DNA of 64,000 nucleotides from Flagellimonas alvinocaridis (GCF_004916895.1 NZ_SNTZ01000005.1:1-64000), one strand, 5' to 3'. Positions 52,480-62,099 are shown, counted from the first letter of the stretch. Made by a program: numbers and translations. The notes: a model not told the origin generated them from the sequence alone.

Positions 52480-52503
52480 AACCCTGAAAATAAATTCAGG
52501 GTT
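52480..52503 (-). terminator. Hairpin terminator between rpsI and rpsB
   Basis: AACCCTGAA (52480-52488) and TTCAGGGTT (52495-52503) form a perfect 9-bp stem around a 6-nt loop, followed on the minus strand by AAATTTTT. It lies 40 nt after the rpsI stop codon and could be a terminator or an attenuator in the rpsB leader. No other conserved structure was identified in the 205-nt gap. Confidence 0.75.
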
Positions 52504-52542
52504 TTCAATGAACTTATATATAGGTGCAACTGCACCGAAATA

Positions 52543-52929
52543 TTAACGTTTGGAGAACTGGAATTTCTTACGGGCTTTCTTCTGTCCGAATTTCTTTCTT
52601 TCCACCATTCTTGGGTCTCTGGTCAAGAGTCCTTCTGGTTTAAGAACGCTTCTGTTCTCTTCATTTATTTCGCACATGGCTCTGGATAAAGCCAAACGAA
52701 CGGCTTCAGCCTGGCCGGTGATTCCACCACCATATACGTTTACCTTAACATCATAGCTGTCTTCAGTTTCTGTCAGGGCAAAAGGCTGCTTTACTTTATA
52801 TTGCAAAGTGGCCGTGGTGAAGTAATCGTTTAAATCTCTTTTGTTGATGGTAATGTTTCCTTTACCTTCAGAAACGTATACCCTTGCCACAGCAGTTTTT
52901 CTTCTACCAATCTTATGAACCACTTCCAT
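52543..52929 (-). CDS. rpsI: 30S ribosomal protein S9
   Basis: This is a small-subunit protein of 128 residues. IGRRKTAVARVYVSEGKGNITINKR at the N-terminus, GGGITGQAEAVRLALSRAM and the basic tail MVERKKFGQKKARKKFQFSKR that reaches the P-site tRNA are all present. Its start codon overlaps the stop codon of rplM by one base, so translation is coupled. Confidence 0.96.
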   Translation of the reverse strand: MEVVHKIGRRKTAVARVYVSEGKGNITINKRDLNDYFTTATLQYKVKQPFALTETEDSYDVKVNVYGGGITGQAEAVRLALSRAMCEINEENRSVLKPEGLLTRDPRMVERKKFGQKKARKKFQFSKR

Positions 52930-53384
52930 TATTTGTAGTCGTTTAAGTTTATTGCTTTTGGTTTTTGTGCTTCTTGTCCATGCTCAGAACCAGCATATAC
53001 TTTTAGGTTTCGGAAAAGGTCGGCGCCAAGTCTGTTCTTGGGCAACATTCCTTTCACCGAATTCTCAATGATTCGCTCAGGGTGCTTTTCCAAAACATCC
53101 TTAGCGGAAGCAGAGCGCTGTCCACCTGGATATCCTGTATATCTCAAATATACTTTGTCATCCAACTTATTGCCGGTCAAATTGATTTTCTCGGCATTGA
53201 TGACAATAACATTGTCTCCGCAATCCACATGGGGAGTGTAATTGGTTTTATGCTTTCCTCTAAGCAATTTGGCTACTTTCGACGCCAATCTACCCAATGT
53301 CTGTCCTTCAGCATCAACCAATAACCATTGCTTGTCAACGGTAGATTTATTGGCGGAAATAGTCTTATAACTTAATGTGTCCAC
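52929..53384 (-). CDS. rplM: 50S ribosomal protein L13
   Basis: This is a large-subunit protein of 151 residues. [39 protein letters not shown] and [17 protein letters not shown] are typical. It heads the rplM-rpsI operon. A canonical Bacteroidota promoter lies 47-77 nt upstream of its start. Confidence 0.96.
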   Translation of the reverse strand: MDTLSYKTISANKSTVDKQWLLVDAEGQTLGRLASKVAKLLRGKHKTNYTPHVDCGDNVIVINAEKINLTGNKLDDKVYLRYTGYPGGQRSASAKDVLEKHPERIIENSVKGMLPKNRLGADLFRNLKVYAGSEHGQEAQKPKAINLNDYK

Positions 53385-53430
53385 TGCTCTAATAGTATTG
53401 ATTTAATAACCTATCCCGATAAACGGGCTG

Positions 53431-53461
53431 CAAATGTACAATTATTAGATTGAATTACAAA
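53431..53461 (-). promoter_or_regulatory. Canonical Bacteroidota promoter of rplM-rpsI
   Basis: On the minus strand TTTG (53461-53458) and TACATTTG (53438-53431) match the -33 TTG and -7 TAnnTTTG consensus with 19 nt between them, within the usual range. It lies in the 242-nt gap between rplM and the divergent DUF5916-type gene. No plus-strand promoter of similar quality was seen for the other gene. Confidence 0.75.
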
Positions 53462-53626
53462 TGGTTGATTGGGAATATTTTTTTGCTTTTTCCATTTTAT
53501 ATGGAAGAGAGGCAAAACCACGGCTAAATCCACCATCTTTTGTTAAAAAAAATATAAAGTCATCTCAAACTGTAACTGCTGCTTTCTTCATGGGTCTTTA
53601 CCTCAATCAATCAAAAAATAAATCTA

Positions 53627-56278
53627 GTGAAACAAGCATGCCTTTCCCTTCTATGTATCTTCTTTATTCAGATTATTCAGGCCCAAGATTCAACTACGGT
53701 AGTTCCCAAAAAGAAATACTTGACCCAAGCGCTGGATAAGGAGGGAGCACCTATTATTGATGGTGTTTTGGATGATACCTCATGGAATCTTGTGCAATGG
53801 GGAGATGATTTTATAGAACAACGCCCAGATGAAAATACTCCTCCTAGTCAACAGACTGCATTCAAAGTACTCTATGATGAGAAGTCTTTATATATAGGTG
53901 TTCGGTGTTTTGATGACGAACCAGGGAAAATTGTAAAGCGATTGTCCCGAAGGGATGGCTTTGACGGAGATTGGATCGGCATTTTTATAGACAGCTATTT
54001 GGATAAGCGAACCTCTTTTGGCTTCATTGTCACCGCAGCAGGGGTAAAGGGAGATGTTTTTGGATCAAACAATGGTGCCGATGAGGACGACAGTTGGAAT
54101 CCCATCTGGTATGTAAAGACCCATACCGATGAGGAAGGGTGGACCGCCGAAATGCGGATACCGCTCAGTCAAATCAAGTTTGGCCATGCCGAAGATCAGG
54201 TATGGGGGTTTCAGGTGATGCGAAGGTATTTTAGGAACGAGGAGCGCTCCGTGTGGCAGCGTTTGCCTAGGGATGTTGCTGGTTGGACCAGTGAGTTTGG
54301 GGAATTGCATGGACTAAAGAATATGGAACCTCAAAGGCAAGTGGAAATACAGCCCTACACGGTTGCCAAGACCGAAACCTTTGAAGCAGAGGAGGGGAAT
54401 CCCTTTGAGGATGGCAGCGATAGCAATATTACCGTAGGTTTGGATGCCAAGATAGGGGTGACCAATGACCTTACCTTGGATTTAACGGTAAACCCCGACT
54501 TTGGGCAAGTGGAAGCGGACCCTTCGGCCATTGCGTTGGATGGATTCCAAATTTTCTTTCAAGAAAGGCGACCCTTTTTTGTGGAGAACAAGAACATTTT
54601 TGATTTTAATGTTTCCCAATCCGAGGCCGGCAACACGTTTGGTTCCGACAATATATTTTATTCGAGGCGTATCGGTAGAAGCCCACAGGGAAGCCCCGAT
54701 ACCGAAGATGGTGAGTTTGTGGACCAACCGGCCAATACTCCGATCATAGGAGCGGCCAAGTTCAGTGGTAAGACCAAGAATGGTTGGGCCATTGGGGTTT
54801 TGGAAAGTTTCACCGCCCAAAGACGGGCCACCATTTCGGGAGTGAACGGTGACCGTAGAAAGGAGATGGTGGAGCCCATGACCAATTATTTTGTGGGAAG
54901 ATTGCAGAAAGACTTCAATGACCGGAACTCATATATAGGAGGTATCTTTACGGCTACCCATCGGGAAGAATTGCCCCAGGCCCTTGACTTTTTACACAGA
55001 TCCGCGTTTACAGGAGGAGTCGATTTTAAGCACCAATGGAATAATAGGGATTGGTACTTGGAGGGAAACATCACCTTTAGCCATGTAAAAGGGGGTGAAG
55101 CTTCCATCAAGAATACCCAAGAATCCATCACCCACCTGTTTCACCGTGTTGATGCCGATTACTTGGAGCTGGATTCAACCAGGACTTCCTTGACCGGTAC
55201 TGGGGGAAATCTTCAGATAGGGAAGCTCGGTAAAGGTAATTTTAGATTTGAAAGTGGGGCAACCTGGCGTTCCCCGGAACTCGAACTCAACGATATTGGC
55301 TTTCAACGCCAGTCCGATGATATTAGACACTACACTTGGGTAGGTTACCGCACCTTAAAACCGGACAACACGTTTCGACAATTGGGCATCAATTATAACC
55401 ATTACACCGCTTGGGACTATGGGGGTAATCACAATTATTTGCAATTCAATACCAACAGCTGGCAAAACTGGAAAGGCAATTGGTTCAGCAATATTGGTTT
55501 GAATTATGCACCTCTTGAATATTCCAACTTTGCCTTGCGGGGAGGCCCTAGACTACGGCTATCGCCCTGGGTGAGCTTTTGGAACAATATCGAGACGGAT
55601 AACCGGAAGAAAATGCGGTTTTTCTATTTCCATAATGGCCAAAAGGCGTTGGACAATTCATACAAATCCTATTATATGGAGGGAGGGGTAACCTATCAAC
55701 CGATCAATGCCTTGAGTGTCTCGGCTTTTCCCTCGCTACGGATCAACCACGACAAGCTTCAGTTCATTGATAATTTTGATGATGTGAACGGGTCACCCCG
55801 ATACCTAAATGGCGAGATTGACCAGCGCACCTTGAGTATGTCCATTCGATTGAATTATACCATCAATCCCAACCTTACCATTCAATATTGGGGACAACCT
55901 TTTATTTCCAGAGGTAGGTATACGAACTTTAAACATGTGACCGATGCCACGGCCAAACGGTTTGAAGATAGGATTATGACCTATGATCAAGATCAGGTTG
56001 CATTGATGGATGATGTTTATTCCGTTGATGAAAATTTGGACGGTACTGAAGATTTCAGCTTTGACAATCCAGACTTTTCATTTGTGCAGTTCCGTTCCAA
56101 TTTGGTGATTCGATGGGAGTACATTCCAGGTTCCGAACTGTTCTTGGTGTGGTCCCAAGACGTGTCCCGTAATGGAGACCCCACAAACGGATTACTGCCC
56201 AGCTTGAACGATAATATTTTTGGACAGAAACCACAGAACATTTTCCTGTTGAAGGCTACCTATCGCTTTGTGCTATGA
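53627..56278 (+). CDS. DUF5916-type carbohydrate-binding outer-membrane protein
   Basis: This 883-residue secreted protein begins at GTG with signal peptide MKQACLSLLCIFFIQIIQAQ. The first domain (about 30-225) resembles a CBM9-like beta-sandwich (PIIDGVLDDTSWNLVQWGDDFIEQ, AFKVLYDEKSLYIGVRCFD). The rest is the DUF5916 barrel (DLTLDLTVNPDFGQVEADPS, IFFQERRPFFVENKNIFDF). The C-terminus ends in an aromatic residue pattern (YRFVL), as in outer-membrane barrels. It may act in substrate binding or transport; the ligand is unknown. It overlaps the convergent aminotransferase gene by 6 bases. Confidence 0.82.
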   Translation: MKQACLSLLCIFFIQIIQAQDSTTVVPKKKYLTQALDKEGAPIIDGVLDDTSWNLVQWGDDFIEQRPDENTPPSQQTAFKVLYDEKSLYIGVRCFDDEPGKIVKRLSRRDGFDGDWIGIFIDSYLDKRTSFGFIVTAAGVKGDVFGSNNGADEDDSWNPIWYVKTHTDEEGWTAEMRIPLSQIKFGHAEDQVWGFQVMRRYFRNEERSVWQRLPRDVAGWTSEFGELHGLKNMEPQRQVEIQPYTVAKTETFEAEEGNPFEDGSDSNITVGLDAKIGVTNDLTLDLTVNPDFGQVEADPSAIALDGFQIFFQERRPFFVENKNIFDFNVSQSEAGNTFGSDNIFYSRRIGRSPQGSPDTEDGEFVDQPANTPIIGAAKFSGKTKNGWAIGVLESFTAQRRATISGVNGDRRKEMVEPMTNYFVGRLQKDFNDRNSYIGGIFTATHREELPQALDFLHRSAFTGGVDFKHQWNNRDWYLEGNITFSHVKGGEASIKNTQESITHLFHRVDADYLELDSTRTSLTGTGGNLQIGKLGKGNFRFESGATWRSPELELNDIGFQRQSDDIRHYTWVGYRTLKPDNTFRQLGINYNHYTAWDYGGNHNYLQFNTNSWQNWKGNWFSNIGLNYAPLEYSNFALRGGPRLRLSPWVSFWNNIETDNRKKMRFFYFHNGQKALDNSYKSYYMEGGVTYQPINALSVSAFPSLRINHDKLQFIDNFDDVNGSPRYLNGEIDQRTLSMSIRLNYTINPNLTIQYWGQPFISRGRYTNFKHVTDATAKRFEDRIMTYDQDQVALMDDVYSVDENLDGTEDFSFDNPDFSFVQFRSNLVIRWEYIPGSELFLVWSQDVSRNGDPTNGLLPSLNDNIFGQKPQNIFLLKATYRFVL

Positions 56279-57379
56279 TTGAAGGCCAAGAATTTTTTTA
56301 ACGGCATGGGCCACGGCTTCGTTGGCCTCGTGGTCACCAATGGTAATGCGCACCTTTCCTGGAGCCCCAAATTGGGAGACCGGCCGTACCATGATGCCTT
56401 CATCCATCATCCTATCAGTAAATTCCATTTCAGGAAGTGGAGGGTCTATGATGAAAAAGTTGGCTTGACTGGCCCAATGGGTAATTCCCATTTCATCAAA
56501 GGCTTTGGCCAAAAACTTTCGGCCATCGTGTACGGTTTGGACTGTTTTTTTAATAAACCCATGGTCGCTTAAAGCGCCCAGAGCTGCCTCAAGCGAGGTC
56601 TGGGGCAACAAAAAGGGTTTGTGGATCAACCGGATGTAATTGGCAATCTTGGCAGTGGTATAGCAATAGCCCACCCGTTGGCCTGCCAAACCATAGGTTT
56701 TTGAAAAACTGTTCAAGCCTATCACATTATGACCGCCCAACACATAGGGGAGCGCGGTCACATAGTCTTCGGCATCGGCAAAATGACGGTATACCTCATC
56801 AAACACCACTACAATGTTTTTGGGGATACGGGAGATGAAATCATCCATCACCGATTTTGGAATATAAGTTCCTGTGGGATTGTTGGGACTGGTCAGAAAA
56901 ATGACCTTGGTCCGTTCCGAAATGGCATTGAGGATTCCTTCCACATCTAAGGTGTAGTCGGGTTGCATCAAGGGAACATCCAAAAGTTTGGCGCCATACC
57001 ACCTTGAAAAGACCGAATAGGGCAAAAAGCAGGGATTGGAATAAATGACCTCGTCCCCTTCATTGATAAAGGCCCGTAGAATCATATCTATGATTTCGGA
57101 GCCACCATTCCCACAGAGAAATTGATTTTCGTTCAGTTTGTCATCAAAATCTTGGGCAAGGGCCTGTCGGAGACGGACATCGGTCTGGTCAGGATACAAA
57201 TCAATCCGATCGGCGGTTTTTTTTATGGCCTCAACCGCTTTGGGTGATGCTCCCAGCGGATTTTCATTGGAGGAAAGTTTATATATTTTTTTGTCGGAAG
57301 GAGGGATGTTCTTACCCCCTTTATATACTTCTTTGGGCACCAAATGGGCCTTAAAAATGGATTCTATTCCGTTTTTCAT
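56273..57379 (-). CDS. HisC-type aminotransferase in the tyrosine operon
   Basis: This is a class I/II PLP aminotransferase of 368 residues of the histidinol-phosphate aminotransferase family (KLSSNENPLGASPKAVEAI, TSPNNPTGTYI, the PLP lysine in LNSFSKTYGLAGQRVGY). The neighbours are fahA, hgmA and hpd, and no other his genes are present. I infer that it converts tyrosine (or phenylalanine) to the 4-hydroxyphenylpyruvate used by Hpd, as some HisC relatives do. Formally it could be histidinol-phosphate transaminase. It lies 3 nt after the flavin reductase-like gene. Confidence 0.8.
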   Translation of the reverse strand: MKNGIESIFKAHLVPKEVYKGGKNIPPSDKKIYKLSSNENPLGASPKAVEAIKKTADRIDLYPDQTDVRLRQALAQDFDDKLNENQFLCGNGGSEIIDMILRAFINEGDEVIYSNPCFLPYSVFSRWYGAKLLDVPLMQPDYTLDVEGILNAISERTKVIFLTSPNNPTGTYIPKSVMDDFISRIPKNIVVVFDEVYRHFADAEDYVTALPYVLGGHNVIGLNSFSKTYGLAGQRVGYCYTTAKIANYIRLIHKPFLLPQTSLEAALGALSDHGFIKKTVQTVHDGRKFLAKAFDEMGITHWASQANFFIIDPPLPEMEFTDRMMDEGIMVRPVSQFGAPGKVRITIGDHEANEAVAHAVKKILGLQS

Positions 57380-57382
57380 GAA

Positions 57383-58252
57383 CTATAAGGTTTCTGCGTG
57401 CAACAAAATGGACATGGCCCTGTGGGTATTTCCTTCTTCCAAAATTCGCTGTGCCAAATGGTGCAATTCAATCTTGGACAATGTTTTTACTTCTGGGTCT
57501 TGGGAAATGTGAGTTACATCTTCTTGGGAAGGTAGCTGTTCCATATTCCCCAATCGTCCCAGATTGTTTCCTGTCAATACCTCACTTTCCTTAATGCCTT
57601 GGGGTAAGGCATCCACGCCCATACCTTTGGTGCGAAGAGGCTTGGGAATTTCAAAAAGGGCATCCTTCGAGGCCCTGATATACCAACTGCCTCCCATACG
57701 GCCTACCAAATCCAATTTTTCGGTGTCCAAAACGCCGTTGGTAAAATAGGCTTCGTTGATATGGATGAGTTCAACCTTGGCCATGATCAAGTTGCCAGCT
57801 CCCGGGGTTTGGGCTAGTTCAATGACCTCCATCACACTGCATTCAAACGAAACAGGGGCTTCGCCCACGCGGGGAGGTCTTACTTTTTCACTGGGTACTT
57901 GGGTGAAACCGGCCTTTACAAACTCGTTTACCCCTTTGTCATAGGCGGTACTGGACAATGACATCTGTTCCACCATATCGTGGTTGACGATATTGATGAC
58001 GACCTCGGGGACCTCCTTAACGTTCTCGTGGGTATGTTTCAAGCTATTGTCTCTACCGCTACGTGAGGGAGAAAATACCATCACAGGCGGATTGGAACTA
58101 AACACATTGAAGAAACTGAACGGGCTCAGGTTTACATTACCTTCCTTATCCACGGTACTGGCAAAGCAAATGGGCCTTGGGGCCACCGCAGTGAGCATGA
58201 TATTGTGGAGTTCGGGTTGTGAAATCTGGTTTGGGTCTACGGTCTTGATCAT
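57383..58252 (-). CDS. Flavin reductase-like split-barrel protein
   Basis: This is a 289-residue protein of the flavin reductase (FMN-binding split barrel) superfamily. TAVAPRPICFASTVDKEGNVNLSPFSFFN and VFSPSRSGRDNSLKHTHEN form the flavin-binding beta-barrel. EAPVSFECSVMEVIELAQTPG and GRMGGSWYIRASKD are also typical. Its reaction is not known. It is a regular member of the homogentisate operon in this strain, lying between fahA and the aminotransferase. It is separated from fahA by a palindromic repeat. Confidence 0.8.
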   Translation of the reverse strand: MIKTVDPNQISQPELHNIMLTAVAPRPICFASTVDKEGNVNLSPFSFFNVFSSNPPVMVFSPSRSGRDNSLKHTHENVKEVPEVVINIVNHDMVEQMSLSSTAYDKGVNEFVKAGFTQVPSEKVRPPRVGEAPVSFECSVMEVIELAQTPGAGNLIMAKVELIHINEAYFTNGVLDTEKLDLVGRMGGSWYIRASKDALFEIPKPLRTKGMGVDALPQGIKESEVLTGNNLGRLGNMEQLPSQEDVTHISQDPEVKTLSKIELHHLAQRILEEGNTHRAMSILLHAETL

Positions 58253-58267
58253 GGGATTGACTTTGCT

Positions 58268-58336
58268 GTCATATCGAGCGCAGTCGAGATATGGATTAAA
58301 ACTAAGATGGTATTTCGACTGCGCTCAATGTGATAT
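58268..58336. repeat. REP-type inverted repeat pair
   Basis: GAGCGCAGTCGA (58276-58287) and TCGACTGCGCTC (58315-58326) are exact inverted copies. The similarity continues outward as TCATAT/GTGATAT. The element lies in the 99-nt gap between the flavin reductase-like gene and fahA. It resembles paired REP units mobilised by REP-associated transposases. No transposase is in the window. Confidence 0.75.
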
Positions 58337-58351
58337 CTGTAACTCATAAAC

Positions 58352-59572
58352 TTATTTTGCGGGCAATACTTTAGTGGAAACGGCTCCAAAACCAACCCGG
58401 ATGGCTTCTTTTTGTGCATAACCGCGAAGGGTCACGGTATCCCCATCATTGATGAACTTGCGCTCGGAACCATCGTTCAGTTGTACAGGCTTGGTACCCA
58501 TCCAGGCCAGCTCCAACATAGAACCATAGGAGTTTTCATCTTTTCCGGAAATAGTGCCGGAGGCCATCATATCACCCACATGGATGTTGCAACCGTTCAC
58601 GGTGTGATGTGCCAATTGTTGTGCCATGTTCCAATACATGTATTTGAAATTGCTATGGCAAACAGTGGTTTCATCACCTCCATCCGGGGTAATACCTACT
58701 TCAAGGTTGATTTCGTAGTTTTTTTCTCCTTCGTACACCAAATAGGGGAGCACTTTGGGCTCTTGTTCAGGTCCGGACACCCGGAATGGTTCCAAAGCAT
58801 CCAAAGTAACGATCCATGGGGAAATCGAAGAAGCGAAGTTCTTGCCCAAGAATGGACCCAATGGTACATATTCCCATTTTTGAATATCTCGTGCAGACCA
58901 ATCATTGAACAGCACCAGTCCAAAAATGTAATCTTCGGCCTCCTTGGTGGATACACTCTCGCCTAAATCAGTGTTCTTGCCCACCACAAATCCCATTTCC
59001 AGTTCAAAGTCCAGCCGTTGGGAGGGTCCAAAAACAGGGGTGTTGGCGTCTTTTGGCAAGGTTTGCCCTTTAGGCCTGTGAATGGGTTGGCCACTAACCA
59101 CAATGGAACTGGCCCTACCGTGATAGCCCACAGGAATGTGCTTCCAGTTGGGCAGCAGGGCATTTTCCGGATCGCGGAACATTTTGCCCACATTGGTGGC
59201 ATGTTCAATGCTGGAATAAAAGTCGGTATAATCACCGACGCAGACCGGCATATGCATTTGTGCTTCGGATTGTTTTACGAACAATTCAGGTTTGCCGGCC
59301 AATGGGGAAGTATCGTCCTTGAGCCAATATTGGATTTTCTTTCTGACCCTTGAAGTGATTTCTTTCCCCAAGGAGATAAAATCATTGAGGTCTTCCCGCC
59401 CCAAAACGGCCACGTTGAAATCAAAAACGTCCAACTCCGCCACCGCGACCAAATCCAAAATATGGTCTCCTACGGCAACTCCGGCCCGTGGGCTTCGGTC
59501 TTTGGTGGAAAAAATCCCAAAAGGGATGTTATGGATGGAAAAGTCTGAATTTTCAGGGATATCTATGATCAT
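58352..59572 (-). CDS. fahA: Fumarylacetoacetase
   Basis: This is the last step of tyrosine and homogentisate breakdown, giving fumarate and acetoacetate. It has 406 residues. The N-terminal SH3-like domain (IPFGIFSTKDRSPRAGVAVGD) and the FAH domain with CVGDYTDFYSSIEHATNVG, FELEMGFVVGKNTDLG and LFNDWSARDIQKWEYVPLGPFLGKNF provide the calcium-site acidic residues. The length matches the full eukaryote-type FAH. It is in the operon hpd-hgmA-fahA. Confidence 0.95.
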   Translation of the reverse strand: MIIDIPENSDFSIHNIPFGIFSTKDRSPRAGVAVGDHILDLVAVAELDVFDFNVAVLGREDLNDFISLGKEITSRVRKKIQYWLKDDTSPLAGKPELFVKQSEAQMHMPVCVGDYTDFYSSIEHATNVGKMFRDPENALLPNWKHIPVGYHGRASSIVVSGQPIHRPKGQTLPKDANTPVFGPSQRLDFELEMGFVVGKNTDLGESVSTKEAEDYIFGLVLFNDWSARDIQKWEYVPLGPFLGKNFASSISPWIVTLDALEPFRVSGPEQEPKVLPYLVYEGEKNYEINLEVGITPDGGDETTVCHSNFKYMYWNMAQQLAHHTVNGCNIHVGDMMASGTISGKDENSYGSMLELAWMGTKPVQLNDGSERKFINDGDTVTLRGYAQKEAIRVGFGAVSTKVLPAK

Positions 59573-59588
59573 ATATGGTGTTTATATT

Positions 59589-59645
59589 ATTCCCGCGTAG
59601 GCGGGAATCTATTTATTTCATTTCGAACGAACGTGAGAAATCTCA
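59589..59645. repeat. Intergenic palindromes between hgmA and fahA
   Basis: ATTCCCGC (59589-59596) and GCGGGAAT (59601-59608) are perfect inverted copies around GTAG. Right after it, around 59620-59645, is a second REP-like sequence with ATTTCGAACGAACGTGAGAA and the inverted end AAAT. Both lie inside the 122-nt hgmA-fahA gap. They are probably dispersed repeats. Confidence 0.6.
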
Positions 59646-59694
59646 TTCCATATGATGTCATCAGGACTCATTTCGAAATGGCAGTACTTTAATT

Positions 59695-60852
59695 TTACTC
59701 TACCCAAGATTTGTAATACTTGCCATCATCAATCTTGAGGGCATTCTCTGTTATCTTCAAGGGTTTAAAAGTGTCTATCATCACGGCGAGTTCCTCGGTG
59801 CCCTTTTTACCAATGCTGGCTTCGTAGGTCCCGGGGTGCGGCCCGTGTGGAATTCCGGCGGGGTGCAGGGAAATGTATCCTGGTCCAATTCCGGTACGGC
59901 TCATAAAATCACCATCCACATAGTACAACACCTCATCCGAGTCTATATTGGAATGGTTGTAGGGTGCTGGAATGGCCTTTGGATGATAATCATACAACCG
60001 TGGACAGAAGGAGCATACCACAAAGGCACTCGTTTCAAAGGTTTGGTGCACTGGTGGTGGTTGATGTACCCGGCCCGTGATGGGTTCAAAATTATGAATG
60101 GAAAAACCGTACGGATAATTGTAACCGTCCCAACCCACAACATCAAAAGGATGGGTGGCATAGACCAATTGGTGCAACATGCCTTCCTTTTTGATCTTCA
60201 TCAAAAACTCCCCGGTCTCATCATGGGCCTCCAAATCTTGTGGTAATTTATAGTCCCGTTCGCAGAATGGCGAATGCTCCAATAATTGACCAAACCAATT
60301 CCTATAGCGTTTTGGTGTGTACATGGGATGAAAAGATTCGGCATAGAGGATGTGATTGTCCTCAGTGTCAAACTCAATCTGATAGATCATTCCGCGGGGA
60401 ATGATGAGGTAGTCCCCATATTCAAAAGGGATATTGCCCAAAAAGGTTTTCAAGGTCCCGGAGCCCTTATGGATGAACAACATCTCATCCGCATCGGCAT
60501 TTTTATAGAAATACTCCGTAAGGGATTTTCTGGGAGCCGCCAGTCCAATATGGACATCATTGTTGACCAAAAGTGGTTCACGGGATTCCAAAAAATCATC
60601 CTTGGGCATAACATCGAAACCAATGAGTTTACGACTGGTGATGTTCTTGTCCACTGCAATTTTTGGGCGTACATCAACGGCCTTGCCAATCTCCTTTACC
60701 TGTGTAGGGCGATGGATATGGTAAAGCAGGGACGACATCCCATCAAAACCTATGGTACCGAACAATTGCTCATAATAGAGCCCGCCCTTGGGTTTCTCAA
60801 ATTGGGTGTGCCGTTTTTGCGGTATTTTCCCGAGTTTATGATAGATAGGCAT
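59695..60852 (-). CDS. hgmA: Homogentisate 1,2-dioxygenase
   Basis: This non-haem Fe(II) cupin dioxygenase opens the homogentisate ring to give maleylacetoacetate. It has 385 residues. Iron ligands are in the C-terminal cupin: SLHPAGIPHGPHPGTYE (His/His/Glu region) and the earlier HNFEPITGRVHQPPPVHQT. The PYNHSNIDSDEVLYYVDGDF segment is characteristic. No maleylacetoacetate isomerase gene is present in the window. Confidence 0.92.
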   Translation of the reverse strand: MPIYHKLGKIPQKRHTQFEKPKGGLYYEQLFGTIGFDGMSSLLYHIHRPTQVKEIGKAVDVRPKIAVDKNITSRKLIGFDVMPKDDFLESREPLLVNNDVHIGLAAPRKSLTEYFYKNADADEMLFIHKGSGTLKTFLGNIPFEYGDYLIIPRGMIYQIEFDTEDNHILYAESFHPMYTPKRYRNWFGQLLEHSPFCERDYKLPQDLEAHDETGEFLMKIKKEGMLHQLVYATHPFDVVGWDGYNYPYGFSIHNFEPITGRVHQPPPVHQTFETSAFVVCSFCPRLYDYHPKAIPAPYNHSNIDSDEVLYYVDGDFMSRTGIGPGYISLHPAGIPHGPHPGTYEASIGKKGTEELAVMIDTFKPLKITENALKIDDGKYYKSWVE

Positions 60853-60938
60853 TCTTTAAGTTTTAAGTTATCAGTGCTAAGTGTTGAATAGTGGGTACAC
60901 TGCCCTACTTAAAATTCAATATTTATAATTTACAACTA

Positions 60939-62072
60939 TTAATGCAATGTGCCCCGAAGCTCTTGCTCACGCTCAATGGCTTCGAACAGTGCCTTAAAGT
61001 TACCTTTTCCAAATGATTGTGCGCCCTTTCTTTGAATGATTTCAAAAAACATGGTGGGTCTGGGTTCCACGGGACGGGTGAAGATCTGTAGTAAATAGCC
61101 CTCATCATCACGGTCCACCAAAATGCCCAGTTCTTTCAAAGGGGCAATATCTTCATCTATTTTGCCAACACGGTCGGTCACGGCCTCGTAGTAGGTGTCG
61201 GGTACACGTAGGAATTCCACCCCACGACTTCTAAGGTCCCGGACAGTTTTAATAATGTCATCCGTGGCCACGGCGATGTGTTGTACCCCTTCCCCCTCAT
61301 AAAAATCGAGGTATTCCTCTACCTGTGATTTTTTCTTCCCTTCGGCAGGTTCATTGATGGGAAACTTGATACGGCCGTTACCGTTGCTCATCACCTTGCT
61401 CATCAAGGCGGTATATTCGGTGGAAATGTCCTTGTCATCAAAAGAAAGGATGTTCTTAAAGCCCAAGACGTTTTCATAGAAACCAACCCAGTGGTTCATT
61501 TTGTTCCAATCCACATTGCCCACCATATGATCAACATATTTTAGGCCAGTGGAAGAGGGATTGTAATCTGGGGTTTCCCACTTTTTGAAGCCAGGAAGGA
61601 ATACTCCATCGTAATCTTTGCGTTCCACAAAAATATGGACGGTTTCCCCATAGGTGTAGATGCCAGAACGTACCACTTTACCAGTGGCATCTTCTTCCAC
61701 TTGGGGTTCCATGTACGATTTGGCGCCACGTTCCATGGCCGCGTTGTAGGCGTAGGTAGCGTCATCAACCCAAAGGGCCACAACTTTTACTCCATCACCA
61801 TGCGTATCTATGTGCTCGCCGATCTTTGTGCCACTTTTTAATGGGGAGGTAAGGATCAATCGGATTTTATCCTGTACAACCACATAGCTTTCGCGGTCTT
61901 TTAACCCAGTTTCCAGCCCGGCATAGGCCAAGGATTGGAAACCAAAAGCGGTTTTATAGAAATGGGCTGCTTGTTTGGAGTTGCCTACGTAGAGTTCAAT
62001 ATAATCTGTGCCATTGATGGGCATAAAATCCGTCCCTTGATCAGATGTTTTGGTAAGTGCAGATGTCTCCAT
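60939..62072 (-). CDS. hpd: 4-hydroxyphenylpyruvate dioxygenase
   Basis: This Fe(II) enzyme of the vicinal-oxygen-chelate fold converts 4-hydroxyphenylpyruvate to homogentisate. It has 377 residues in two repeats. The C-terminal half holds the iron ligands: YVDHMVGNVD (His), VQHIAVATDDI (His) and MFFEIIQRKGAQSFGKGNFKALFEAIE (Glu plus the C-terminal gate helix). It is the first gene of the catabolic operon. Its -7 element is overlapped by a palindromic operator. Confidence 0.95.
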   Translation of the reverse strand: METSALTKTSDQGTDFMPINGTDYIELYVGNSKQAAHFYKTAFGFQSLAYAGLETGLKDRESYVVVQDKIRLILTSPLKSGTKIGEHIDTHGDGVKVVALWVDDATYAYNAAMERGAKSYMEPQVEEDATGKVVRSGIYTYGETVHIFVERKDYDGVFLPGFKKWETPDYNPSSTGLKYVDHMVGNVDWNKMNHWVGFYENVLGFKNILSFDDKDISTEYTALMSKVMSNGNGRIKFPINEPAEGKKKSQVEEYLDFYEGEGVQHIAVATDDIIKTVRDLRSRGVEFLRVPDTYYEAVTDRVGKIDEDIAPLKELGILVDRDDEGYLLQIFTRPVEPRPTMFFEIIQRKGAQSFGKGNFKALFEAIEREQELRGTLH

Positions 62073-62099
62073 GATGAATATTTTTAGTTGTTAAATCAC

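Noticed and set aside
53461..53739. Plus-strand open frame before the DUF5916-type gene
   Set aside because: Its 3' half overlaps the start of the secreted protein in another frame, and its translation has no family features. The GTG at 53627 with a clear signal peptide explains the region better.
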